From the NCBI GenBank assembly GCA_933207985.1, contig OW240912.1, positions 77,938,199 to 78,002,198 on the forward strand: a stretch of 64,000 nucleotides of DNA, written 5' to 3'. Shown here in pieces: positions 1 to 10,275 of this stretch; position 1 is the stretch's first letter; every line of letters starts with the position of its first letter. This stretch comes from Pelobates cultripes (Eukaryota > Chordata > Amphibia > Anura > Pelobatidae). Made by a program: the position numbers and the translations under genes. The notes beneath the pieces were generated by a model. That model had not been told where the DNA came from. It worked only from the letters and a program-made list of their open reading frames with translations, and did not search any database.

Positions 1-535
1 GATAGAAATGGGTATATTTCTAAACCCCTACACACTTATTAATCCTTAATAGAGAACACATGGGGTGGGTGGCAGCACTGTAACATGGCTGGTATATTAG
101 GCATTTAACAATCATATTGTACCTTATAGCTGAAGACAGCAAAGTTAATTGTTAGTGTAGGACTCACCTAAGAGGTTTTCCCTTGACATGGCAAGTGATC
201 TTACATCTAAATGGTCATTGGAGAGAGCATAAAGAAAGTAACTTTTTTCTTTGATTTTTAATGTATGTATTGGGGCTGATGTGTACTATAGTCATTGCAG
301 CCGCCCAGGAGTAGTGGGAGTGCAGGTCTTAATTTTTGTATGCTTGTATTTAACAATCAGAAATAATATATGAATCTATTTAGAGTTCTTTTTATTTAGT
401 TGCATTGGATTTTAAAAAAATTATTAGAAGCAAAAATGTGAAAAACAAAAAAGAAAATCCACCCCCATTTTTTACATTTTATTCACAGGTAATGTGTTTT
501 GTCTCCTTTAAAAACCAGCATATAATATGCATAGG
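1..535. other. AT-rich non-coding flank, nothing recognised
   Basis: No reading frame of believable length, splice pattern or repeat family was recognised in this stretch. It ends at the terminal motif of the DNA element that begins at 536. Confidence 0.5.
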
Positions 536-1725
536 CAGTGGCGTACTGATGATGGTGAGGAGGGGCTGTCCGCCCTGGGTGTCACTCACTGGGAGGTGCC
601 ATGACTGCCAGTGTCAACTCATTCTTATAGTGCGGGCCATGGCCAGCCAGCACTATACTAGTGCAGTGATGTAGAGGAGCGGGGGAGGAGTGTTGAAGGG
701 CGCCGCATATCCGCCTTCACGGACCTCCAGGAGCGGAAGGATCCCCTCTTATGTGAGGGCGGCACTGCAGGCATTAGTGAGGCCTGAGCAGAAAGCAGCA
801 ATCTCCACTGATTGAGTCAGCTATAATTGTGAGTAGAAAATGTAACGGGTGTATGAATTTTATGTGAAGGGGAGGTGCATTCATTTTATGTAAGGGTGTG
901 CAGGGCTTTTTGTGAAGGGCAGGTGCATTTCTTTATGAAAGGGGGGTGAAGGCATTTACTTGTGAAGGGTTGGTGTATTTATATATGGAAGGGGGTTGCA
1001 GGGTTTTATTTGTGAAGGGCAGGTGAATTTTATGTAAGAGGGTGCAGGGTATGTGAATGGGGGGTGGTCAGGGCCGTCTTTAACGTGGGGCAAACCGGGC
1101 AGTTGCCCCGGGCCCAGTTACTCAGCAGCTGCCCCGTGGGTCCTGCTGCACTCTACTATTTTTTTTCCCCCCCGCACACTAAGAAGGCTCACCGGGTGGC
1201 CCATGCACTAACGGCCACCCGGTGGGGCTTTGTCAGCAGGAGTCCAGTCGCACGCTGTACCCCTTTAACAGCGTGACCGTCCGCATGCTTTTCGGCAGCG
1301 CTGGGAGGAATTGACGGTCGCGCGTCACTTCCTCCCAGTGAAAACATAGAGCCGCACAGGAGAGATCAAGGAGGCAGTGAGGAGGGGGGGCTGGGCCGGG
1401 AGAGCCAGGGGGACCAAGAAAATTATTTGCCCAGGGTCCAATTAATATTATAGATGGCTCTGGGGGTGGTGTATGAATTTTATGTAAGGGGGTACAGGGT
1501 TTTATTTATGAAGGTGGTGCAGGGTTTTTGTGAAAGGGAGGTGCCTTCATTTTATGGAAGGGGATGCAGGGTTTTTGTAAAGGGTGGGTGCAGGAGTTTA
1601 AATATTCTTGAAAACATTTAAAAAATATGTGGGTATTTTTTTCATTTTAAAGACAGGGGGAGGGAAGAGGGGTGCCAGACACATGATCCGCCCCGGGTGC
1701 CAAATGCTCTAGGTACGCCCCTATG
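536..1725. mobile_element. hAT-like non-autonomous DNA element
   Basis: The left end reads CAGTGGCGTA and the right end reads TACGCCCCTATG, an imperfect terminal inverted repeat of a kind common in vertebrate hAT-derived elements. There is no transposase frame. The interior (about 840-1060 and 1463-1620) is a degenerate G-rich tandem array with recurring phrases such as GTGAAGGGCAGGTG and GGTGCAGGGTTTT. I could not identify a convincing target duplication, so the outer borders are less certain than those of the nested element at 1069. Confidence 0.5.
1069..1462. mobile_element. Nested hAT MITE with 8-bp target duplication
   Basis: The left end is CAGGGCCGTCTTTAA and the right end, read in reverse complement, is CAGAGCCATCTATAA. 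Both sides are flanked by GGGGTGGT (1061-1068 and 1463-1470), an exact 8-bp duplication, the size made by hAT transposases. The element sits inside the G-rich array of the larger element at 536-1725. A truncated relative lies at 46274-46612. It has no coding capacity. Confidence 0.85.
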
Positions 1726-2489
1726 GATAGGGCACTTCAAAAGAAATGCTTAAATTATGGTGGAACAAACACAAATTATAGATTTTGTTTTGGTTCAGGA
1801 CTTGGATAATTACTTGCATGCTTAAGGGGTTAGATCAAATACTGACAAACAATGTCATGTGACAAAATTCTAGATATGTTTTCTTGAAGTGCTCTTAGAT
1901 CTAGGCATCTTATAATAGTGACCTCCAAAATATATATATATTTTCTTTCTCATTTTCTTGTAGTATAGGGGATTACAGTTCATCATGCTGAGATTGACAA
2001 CAGCAAAATGGATTTCACGTTTTGTGCATCTTGAGGTCTTGATGCCCTGGCAGACAGACCATGACTACTTTTTTACCAAGATCAAACAGCAGCTCTAATC
2101 AGCGCTGTATTCAGATGAATGCAGAAAATGCAGCCCCCAAAAGCCCCAACAGATACCTTGTCAGCCACTTGTCCTGAGGGGCACAAGAGCTGGCCGGCTG
2201 GCCACCTTTGGCCCCCCTCCCCGAGGCTGGTATCTGCTCATTTTGTAGGCGGGTGCCAAGGGAGTACTGTCCCCTGAGCTCCTTCAGCTCAGCTCCCTCG
2301 TACCCACCACGATGCAGGATCAGGAACATGACATTGCTCTGGCACCACTAAGTGGGGCGTGAGCTCCCTCGCCACCTCCATAGTACACCTTCCAGGCAGT
2401 GAAAGGATTCTCACTGAACCTCAGGAAAATAGGGAATCCCCTCCATAACACCCAAAGGTAGGGCGGCAGGGTGAATTGAATTTTTTTTT

Positions 2490-3030
2490 AAAAATGTGTG
2501 TGTCTGTCACTAAGTGTGTGTTTGTCAGTAAGAGTGCATATGTGTTTGGAGGTAAGTGTGTATGTGTGTCTGACAGTGAATGTTTATGTGTGTGTGTGTG
2601 TCAGTGTGTGTGTGTATGTGTCTGTCACTGTATGTGTCTGTCAGTGTGTATTTGTCTGTCATGGAGTGTGTGTCACTGTACGTGGGTCTGTTAGTGATTG
2701 TGTCTGACAATGAGCGAGTGTGCGTCTGTCAGTGAGTGTGTATACGTTTCTATCGGTGAATGTGTGTCAGTGAATGTTTATGTGTGCCTGTGTGTGTGTG
2801 TCTGTCAGGGAGTGTGCATGTGTGTCTTGTCAGGGCGTGTGTATGTGTGTCTGATAGTGAATGTGTGTGTGTGTGTCTGTCTGCAAGTGAGTGTGTGTAA
2901 CTGTGAGTGAGTGTTTATGTCTGTCAATGAAAGTGTGTGTTGGTTAAACTGTGTGTGTTGGTTAAACAGTGTGTGTGCCAATGACTGTATCTGTCAATGA
3001 GAGTATGTCTGTGTATGCATCAGTGAGGGC
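2490..3030. repeat. Imperfect TG-rich minisatellite
   Basis: About 540 bases of degenerate TGTGTCTGTCAGTGAGTGTG-like units in many variants. It is open in several frames on both strands only because of its composition, and should not be read as protein-coding. A G tract follows at about 3040-3053. Confidence 0.9.
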
Positions 3031-3096
3031 ATTGAGGTGGGGGGGGGGGGGGAAATGCATATGATTTGTCATGCCAAGGGCTGCACAAAACGAAAA

Positions 3097-3106
3097 TACA
3101 CCACTG
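3097..3106. mobile_element. Right terminus of a hAT-like element
   Basis: TACACCACTG here is the reverse complement of CAGTGGTGTA, close to the CAGTGGCGTA terminus at 536. It probably closes an element that contains the TG-rich array upstream. The left end was not found. Confidence 0.35.
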
Positions 3107-3379
3107 GCTCTGATACAGACCACTGATTCACATTTCAAATAGCTTGTTCCAATCTAGCATTAACATTTCTAACAATTAGTTCCTCTTTAAATATTCTTAT
3201 GATATTGTTTATTTACTATACCAAGAACAAATTATGAACACTAAATAAAATGAGTTTAGAGTCTAATTTATTTGTCAGAAAAAAAGTACAGTAGGTTTTA
3301 AGAGATCTACCTGAAACAATGTAATTAAATATTATCTTGTCTAATGAAGTTGTGTTGGGCCTTTAGAACCACGTTTTAC

Positions 3380-3856
3380 TTAAAGGAACACTATAGGGTC
3401 ATGAACACAAACATGTTTTCCTACAGTGTTAAACTAACTATTTAGCCCCCCTGGCTCCCCTTTGCACCCATAAATATAGTAAAACATACCTTATTTCCAA
3501 AGGCACACAGGTCTACCGATGTTGGCACCACCCATAATCTGTCTCCTTGGCTGACATCATTAGAATTGACAACCTCAGCCAATCACAATGCTTTCCCCTA
3601 GTAAAGCATTGGATTGGGTGAGATTGTCAGTTCTGTTGATTTCAGCCAAGGAGGTGAAGCAGTGGGGTGGAGCTAAACTCTGACCAATCAGCATCTCGTC
3701 ATAGAGATGCATTAAATCAATAAGGAAAGTTCAGCATCGCCATGCAGAGCATCAATGCTGAACACTGTGCATTAAAATGCCTGCAGGGACTGAATATACT
3801 CACCAGAACAACTACAATAAGCTGTAGTTGTTCTGGTGACTCTAGTGTCCCTCTAA
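3380..3856. mobile_element. MITE with TTAAAGG...ACACTATAG ends
   Basis: The left end reads TTAAAGGAACACTATAG and the right end reads CTAGTGTCCCTCTAA, which are inverted relative to each other. Just inside the right end, 3801-3838 is an inverted repeat around CACCAGAACAACTACA. Related ends occur near 21541, 41597 and 61569, so this is a dispersed family in this genome. No coding capacity. Confidence 0.65.
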
Positions 3857-4039
3857 GATTCAGTCAGGAAATGTACTGGTTAACATTTCATGCCATGGGA
3901 ATGCAGCTGACATGTCATTCTTTAAAATGTTACCTTTTCCTAAGAAACTTTGTATTTTAACAAAACACATGCAGACTGATTTCTTTCCACTGAAACCCTA
4001 TAAAGTGTATTTAGGACAGACACGTTGATTGAGATGTAC

Positions 4040-4342
4040 CTTGCAGTATTAGGATGTACTTGCAAATATTGTCAGTTGAATCCAATAACTCAGCTCTAAT
4101 AACACTGCTGGATATCTTATTCTTGTTGTTAGAGGCCTCGCAGTAATATTCATCTGCCTGGGTAAGCTTGTCACATTGTATCTTCAATGTGTTGGAACCG
4201 ATAACAACCCTGTTTCTTTGGTTGTACCATGAATATTGCAGGTGACGGCCAGTAGTGGATCTGCAATCAATGCTCACAGGAAGTCCTACGCAAGAATCTC
4301 TTGGATTACCAATGAAGGCGACCACTGGCTCTGAAACAGTTT
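4040..4342 (-). CDS. Ig-like C2 domain exon of a cell-surface receptor (FCRL-like)
   Basis: This is a single internal exon, 303 nt (101 codons). On the minus strand it begins after a CTCTTCAG acceptor at 4343 and ends CAAG before GTACAT at 4039. Both junctions are phase 1, the pattern of extracellular Ig-domain exons. The translation carries the Ig signature: first Cys in VSIDCRS, Trp in YSWYN, then LTQADEYYCEASN with the second domain Cys. The DEYYCEA context resembles C2 domains of Fc-receptor-like, CD22-type and related leukocyte receptors (family knowledge). No signal peptide, membrane or cytoplasmic exon was found nearby, so the parent gene is unknown. A same-strand Ig V exon lies upstream at 27044-27373. 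It could be a live exon or a relic; the frame is unbroken. Confidence 0.72.
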
Positions 4343-5153
4343 CTGAAGAGAATCAAAAAATAACATGTTGAGATTACCTGTTGCTAAATCGTGAGAGAAA
4401 GACAGTATTTTTATGTGCACATTGAGAATATATATATTCCAAAATATTTATACCAAAAGATAAAAACAAAACCAATACAACAGTAATTTTTTCCCCCGAA
4501 ATTTCAGGTATTTTATTAGATCTTTTTAATGACATGCTTCAATTGACAGTTTTTGATTCTGCAGCCTATTCTGCAAACTATTAATACCATTTTTTTCTAT
4601 GTGTACTTACAGTGGTAGCAGTAAGTTAATTAGAACACGGATACTGTGCTGACTGCAATCAGATCAGACACATGTAATATAAGTGGATTTCTCTAGCATA
4701 AAATAAAATGAACTATCAATGTTGTTTATATATAATAAATAGCATTTACATACTGTTCCAGGCTGCATTCAGCAGCCTGCTGTCTCAGAGCCAAGAACGG
4801 ATTTAAAAAAATAAATAAAAAAATTAAAGGTTTAAAAAAGCCCAAACAACCACAAAAGTTGGGTAAAATATTTGCTTCTATAAAAGCTTTATGCTGCAGC
4901 AATTATGTATATAAATACAGAACAGCGTAGAGGTAAAAATACAGTTTTACATTTTATATAAGGCTGCATAAGATCACCCATATCAACTCATATATGGGGA
5001 TTCAGTTTCACCACATGACCATATTGAGTTGAGATCACTACTCTACAGTACCCCAATATTGGTGCATCCTACACTAATTCCAACATGGAATTAGTGGGAG
5101 ATGTTGCTAGTACTAAAAAATGCTAATTTTAATAATGTGCTGTAAGAGTATTT

Positions 5154-5155
<2 letters not shown>

Positions 5156-5235
<80 letters not shown>
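5156..5235. repeat. (TA)n microsatellite
   Basis: About 80 bases of uninterrupted TA dinucleotide, followed by A/T-rich sequence to about 5360. Confidence 0.97.
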
Positions 5236-5238
<3 letters not shown>

Positions 5239-5657
5239 AAAATTAATGTGGTATTGCAAAACCTGCAATATTTTAAACAGAAATTAAAATAAAATTAAAA
5301 AATATTTAAAAAAATATTTTTAAAAATGTAAATAAAAAAGAAATTTTTTAAAGAAAAAAAATGCAGTGTCAATTATAGTGATAGTGCTTTAATATATTAT
5401 AAATAGTTTTATTAAACAGATTCAAGTACAAGTACTTATGACAAGAACTATACAGAATCCGTTTACAACAGGCAGATTTAGTATAAATGCAAAGGTTTTT
5501 TTTGCATTGATTATTGCTCAAGAAATATCTGAACAGATTCAGAATTTTTGGGAGCAGCAAAACTTTATTTATCTAACAAGTAAAGACAGCAGATTGCAAT
5601 GGACACCATTACATTGCTTTGCAGATTAAGGTCAGAGCTTTAAAAAATAAATAAATA

Positions 5658-6174
5658 CAGTGGGACCTCAGTTTACGAATTTAATTCGTTCTCCGGGACG
5701 TTTCTTATTGCGAAAAATGTATTAACCGAAACGCGGTTTCCCATAGGAATGCATTGAAAACCAATTAATCCGTTCTGGAAGTTAGAAAAAAGTCAAAATG
5801 AGCGGTCATGGAAACCAACCCACAATACAGAACAGACAATAAAAGGCATGCAAACAACGAAGCTCAGCTCTCTACCTTTCCACAGTTTGGGAAATACACC
5901 AAAAAGTCCCAAAACAACTGCAAATAATTTCCAGAATGGCTCCAAAACTCAATGCAAAAGCCGCTCCAACACCTCCACACTCGGCGCCATGTGCTACCCA
6001 CAGACTCCAGGATGCAGGGGCGGTGCTATAAACCTCCAAGGTGCAATGCATCCTGGGGAAACTTGCTTTGTATTGCGAAAAAAAATTGTAAACCGAGGCA
6101 TTATTTTCAAAGAATTTTCATTTGTAAACTGAAAATTATGTTAACCGAGGTGTTTGTAAACCGAGGTCCCACTG
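5658..6174. mobile_element. TA-flanked MITE, mariner/Tc1-like ends
   Basis: The left end is CAGTGGGACCTCAGTTTACG and the right end, reverse-complemented, is CAGTGGGACCTCGGTTTACA. TA dinucleotides abut both ends (5656-5657 and 6175-6176), consistent with a TA target duplication. It is inserted in an AAAT-type simple repeat that continues on both sides. The interior has no transposase, so it is non-autonomous. Assignment to mariner/Tc1 is inferred from TA plus CAGT ends. Confidence 0.75.
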
Positions 6175-6176
6175 TA

Positions 6177-7059
6177 AATAAATAAATAAATAAATATTCT
6201 ATGGCTCGCAAGACCACTGGCTTTTAATGAACAGTTGGGACTACACTTATAAGATAGTTTCTTATACTGCACATTATAGCTATGACAAAATAATATACAG
6301 GGTAAAAATGCTATTTCAATGTTTAATAGACTTACCCAGTATTTAAGGACAACATATTTCTTGCAAAGTCATCGGGACTTTGAAGGAGGTTCTAACTACG
6401 TTTAATTAATTAATTAATTAATTTACTAAGAAAAAACAAAAAAGGCTGTTTTTTTGCAAGTGAATTTTCAGTGCAGGGTCATTTTGTGTTCACAGACTAT
6501 TCGGTTTTAAAAAGCTGTTCTTTATCTCACATTATGAGCGGCATTGTAATTTCTATGCACACTAAAAGTTCGCTTTTAAATGTTATTGTTTTAACTTTAA
6601 TATTTCATAGTTAATACAGAGAATAAAGTAATTTGCAGAAAGTATTTAATTTTTGTAAAAGATTTTATTTATCGATCTTGGTTCACTGTTCACTGATTTC
6701 TCAAGTCTCAGTCTGGTGTTCAAACTGTTTTTTCTTATGATACTTTGTGAGTTTATAGCCACAACTGCATATTGCTTTGTTGAAACAAATGAAAACTTGG
6801 CATTGTAATACGTGTATGGACATGCTTATAACAAAGCTTGGTCCCTCTCTTCATATAGTTGGTCATTAACAGGCACTTTGATGCAATGTGTCTACCAACG
6901 CTATTCTGTTAAAATGGTCATTGGATCACAAAAACATACCTTGTCTCTCAGTCATGATGCAGAGTTTTTGCTTGTAAGGATAACCAAACTTAATTCACCT
7001 GGTTATCCATATAAATAATCCTATGCTTTAGAGGGGTTAATTATATGATAACCATTGAA
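6177..7059. other. Non-coding AT-rich interval
   Basis: Short AAAT and TTAA simple repeats (6177-6196, 6401-6425) and otherwise unassigned AT-rich DNA. The part next to 7060 could be decayed retroviral pol sequence, but I could not align it to a motif. Confidence 0.3.
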
Positions 7060-7760
7060 GGTAATACATTGGTTGTTCTTCCTTTAAAAGAAAGCGAGAC
7101 TTGCCTTATAAGTCTATTCATGGCTAGGACAAGCTTATATAGATAGAGGTAATGTACTTCTAACTCTTGAAAAGGAATATTGGTGGCCAAATATGGGAAA
7201 TACTGTAGTTCTTGTGTTTAGTAATTGTAAGCATTTGCTTATTGATAACTAGGCCACATTACTGTTTATTGAAAGATTAATACCTAATGTACTTTTTGAA
7301 TTACTTTATTTTGGACATTTGCCAACATCTCATGGTTATAAATATGTTTTTGTATGTGTTGATGCACGTACTAGGTTTACTTGGATATATCCTGTGCGAA
7401 GTGCAACCTCTGATACCACGTTTGCTAGTCTCACTTCCTTAGTATGCATTTGTAGTCCCAGGACCATCCACTCGAATGGTGGTCCTGCAGATACTGCAAA
7501 GGAAACCCAAAACTGGGCAACCACATTTGGGTTACTTTGGGAATTCAGTGCGCCCAACCATCTCCTAAGTAGTTGGATTGTAGTACGGGAAAAATGCTGA
7601 GGTTTAATTACTATTAACCAAGTTACTAGTAGCTTGCCCCCACACAGTGGTATCCACTTATTCCTATGGTACTGATAAGCGTTAACAACATACCTGATAA
7701 TACAAATGGTGAGACACCATATGAAATGTTACACATTTTTCGCTGACAATCATATTTCTG
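7060..7760 (+). pseudogene. Foamy-like endogenous retrovirus integrase remnant
   Basis: Three blocks in different frames follow the order of a retroviral integrase. A zinc-binding-like block near 7165-7240 contains YWWPNM and a later Cys/His region. The catalytic core at 7319-7600 starts with GYKYVFVCVDARTRF. A third block near 7680-7740 contains NGETPYEML. The phrase order and spacing fit spumavirus-type integrases better than gamma- or betaretroviral ones (judged from family knowledge, not a search). The second catalytic Asp position reads IHSNGG, so Asp is replaced by Asn, and the region around the catalytic Glu is lost to frameshift. Stops separate all blocks. No LTR was recognised. It is an inactive genomic fossil. 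Confidence 0.62.
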
Positions 7761-9565
7761 CACCAGGGAGAGCTTAGAACCAATTGTCTTAAAAACATTT
7801 TTTTACCAAGATCTGACAGCCATTGTGGAAAGTCACATTTGTGAGATTGGATGCTTAACAATGTGAATCTTATTTGTTTAAGTATATTTTAAGTATATTT
7901 TCCAGCGGCTGTTGGGTGGAGCTTAAGATGATTTGAATTTTTTTAATTATTTCTTAAAAGTAAGTTAAGAAAGCACTCAGGTACAATATTGAAGGTATTT
8001 ATATTTTAACTCTACTTTTCTGAAGTGGTTTTAACACTTTTTAAAATAACAATAGATATCAGAATCTGTTGTAAATATAACTGGTTGAAGTGGGAGTATG
8101 TTACAATCAGAATATGAAATAATTATTTGTATGATTATTGATTAAACAATCAATATATGTGGCAGGATCATTACCACAAGGTATATGTACCTTTAATCAT
8201 CACAAACCAAATAAAATTTTCTTGGTATTTGAAAAACACAAATAAATATCTGATCACATGTATTTTAGCATATATACATAGAGTGGTATGAAATGTATCA
8301 TGTATATCACCTGGAAGGATTAATCAATAACTATTTTACCTTCCACTGACTGACCTTAGCTCTGGCAGACTGAACATGTTTGTCAATAAAGGTTTGTGAT
8401 AAGTGAAGTAAAGTTTCTGCCTGTCTTTTAGTTAAATTTTAACCGTTGAAGTACTTCACTTATATTAATTAGATAATATAAAATATAAAACTCTGCAAAC
8501 TTAAACGAATATCGAGTAGTTTCTGATTTAATAAAAACATTTTACATTTTCTTCTAAGGTTAAAATTTCTTCTAAGGTTAAAACTTTATTCATTATTGCA
8601 GTTATTGTAATCATATGATCTTTAACTATCATGATTCAATTATGTGAAGATACATTGTTAAAATCAGATAATCTGGCCACTGCTTGGATTTAATCTACAA
8701 GTAAATGTCCAGTAGATGTAAAAGGAATCTGCATAGTTTAGCTATTTCCTTTTCTTGCAAGACAAAGGCACTAATGAACATTCATCTGGAGAATCAGCTG
8801 AAATGCTCTTATACTTTGTCTAACAGATATTGTTTGTAGGCCAGACCACAGATGCATATGGCATTGTAGCAATATTTTTCAATTACATTTCAGATATTCA
8901 AAGTCTATCCACCTTTGTAATTAACACATTATGTATTTTTATTCCACAAATTATAGTATATGTATTATATTACACATGGTCACTGACACTTCTGATACAG
9001 GTGGAAATAAAAATAACATGATTGCTTTAATAATTATAATTTGTCTGTCCATGCAAACTATATTCCTGGAAGTCCAGAATATAGCAAGAATCCTTTGTCT
9101 ATGGTTCTAGGGAGCCATTTAACGTTGATTGATATAGTTATACCAAAAGAGCAAGGAGTGCATCGGTATTGCATCTGCAATAGAACCATTACAGATTCCT
9201 TGTATCAATGTCTATGTTTATGTTTACAGGAGTTCCTTGCCTTGCAGGTATGTACATAATATGTGGAGTTTAAGAAAAGCTGCAAATCGTGTTTTAGTAC
9301 AAGTGTCCCATGATGTCAAGTCTCTGAAAGGTTTTTGCTGGCCTTTTATATTCCATTCTCTTGGCATTTATTAATTGCATCAAGGTTTCTTTTGTTAAAT
9401 GATGTGTTTCTTCCGAATACAAATTCACATACTACCAAATGTCATTGTAAAGTTCATTATTACAGAATATGGTTCCAGTATGGTTTCTCACTCCAGCAGG
9501 AAATCTATATTCCCCTACTTCTGCTCCTTCCCATTAACCACTTTTTCTGAGTTGTAGATAACAAT
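7761..9565. other. Unassigned DNA, possibly decayed retroviral sequence
   Basis: No clear gene. Short plus-strand frames at 8830-9021 and 9041-9550 could be degraded env because they lie downstream of the integrase remnant, but no diagnostic motif is visible. The DIRS element at 9570 interrupts the region. Confidence 0.25.
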
Positions 9566-9569
9566 TCAC

Positions 9570-9795
9570 GGATTTTACAATTATCATGACGGAAAGTCAT
9601 GATTTTATTAAAGACACGGAGGCGAGTATTATGCTGCACTCTTTCTTTATTTCCCTCAGCAGCAAAGAAATATTATTGAAAGAAAACATTCAAAACAGGT
9701 TTAAACATCCGCCTAGCAACATGACATCCAATCAGTGACATCTTTCCCATATAGTAGGCAGTGCAATGATGACCATTTCCTCTTTCTTGCGACTC
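9570..9795. repeat. DIRS copy 1, 3' terminal inverted repeat
   Basis: Contains ATCATGACGGAAAGTCATGA, itself a short palindrome, then AAAGACACGGAGGCGAGTAT and a block shared in inverted form with 12975-13145. The outer 65 bases recur inverted at 10171-10237. Confidence 0.85.
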
Positions 9796-10170
9796 CCGAA
9801 GAAAACTCAAAACGGAACAGGGACAACCAAGTAAACCAAACGAGCCGTAACACGGCTTGTGATTCCAGGAGCACCGTCAATCAGGTCACGCTAAAGAAAC
9901 AAGAAAAAATATAATAATTTCTTGCAAGTTTGGGTTGTCCGCAAATACATAGGCCCCAATGGCTGAGTAAACAGTGTAAGCCTTACACAATCAGTAGTAA
10001 GAGACAATCAGTGATTTGGGGACAACAGTGCCAAAGTCCCATCAGTAGCTAAAGTCCTAGAGTGATGTAGGTGTGTGATGGTACCACTACCGCCCAATTG
10101 GACTTACCTTGGAGAGGTCTGAGAAACTTACCTCGACCCACCTCCGGGCCGCCTGCGGGCGGGTGGGTGG
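9796..10170. other. DIRS copy 1 non-coding segment between end repeat and internal repeat
   Basis: About 375 bases without a plausible frame, lying between the terminal repeat and the internal complementary region. It is part of the element's 3' non-coding region. Confidence 0.6.
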
Positions 10171-10250
10171 GATAATACTCGCCTCCGTGTCTTTAATAAA
10201 ATCATGACTTTCCGTCATGATAATTGTAAAATCCATGAATTTTATTAAAG
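10171..10250. repeat. DIRS copy 1 internal complementary region
   Basis: Reads outward as GCCTCCGTGTCTTTAATAAA on one side and TTTATTAAAGACCCGGAGGC on the other, so the two element ends are represented back to back. In DIRS elements this region is thought to template joining of the ends into a circle before recombinase-mediated insertion (family knowledge). Confidence 0.8.
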
Positions 10251-10275
10251 ACCCGGAGGCTCCTATTATGCTATT

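Noticed and set aside
2476..2910. Cys/Val-rich open frames on both strands
   Set aside because: They are translations of the TG-rich minisatellite; all frames stay open because of the repeat unit, and no motif is present.
9041..9550. Plus-strand frames with CNRT-like glycosylation motif as possible retroviral Env
   Set aside because: The position after the integrase is suggestive but no Env signature is visible and the frames are broken; I could not separate it from chance.
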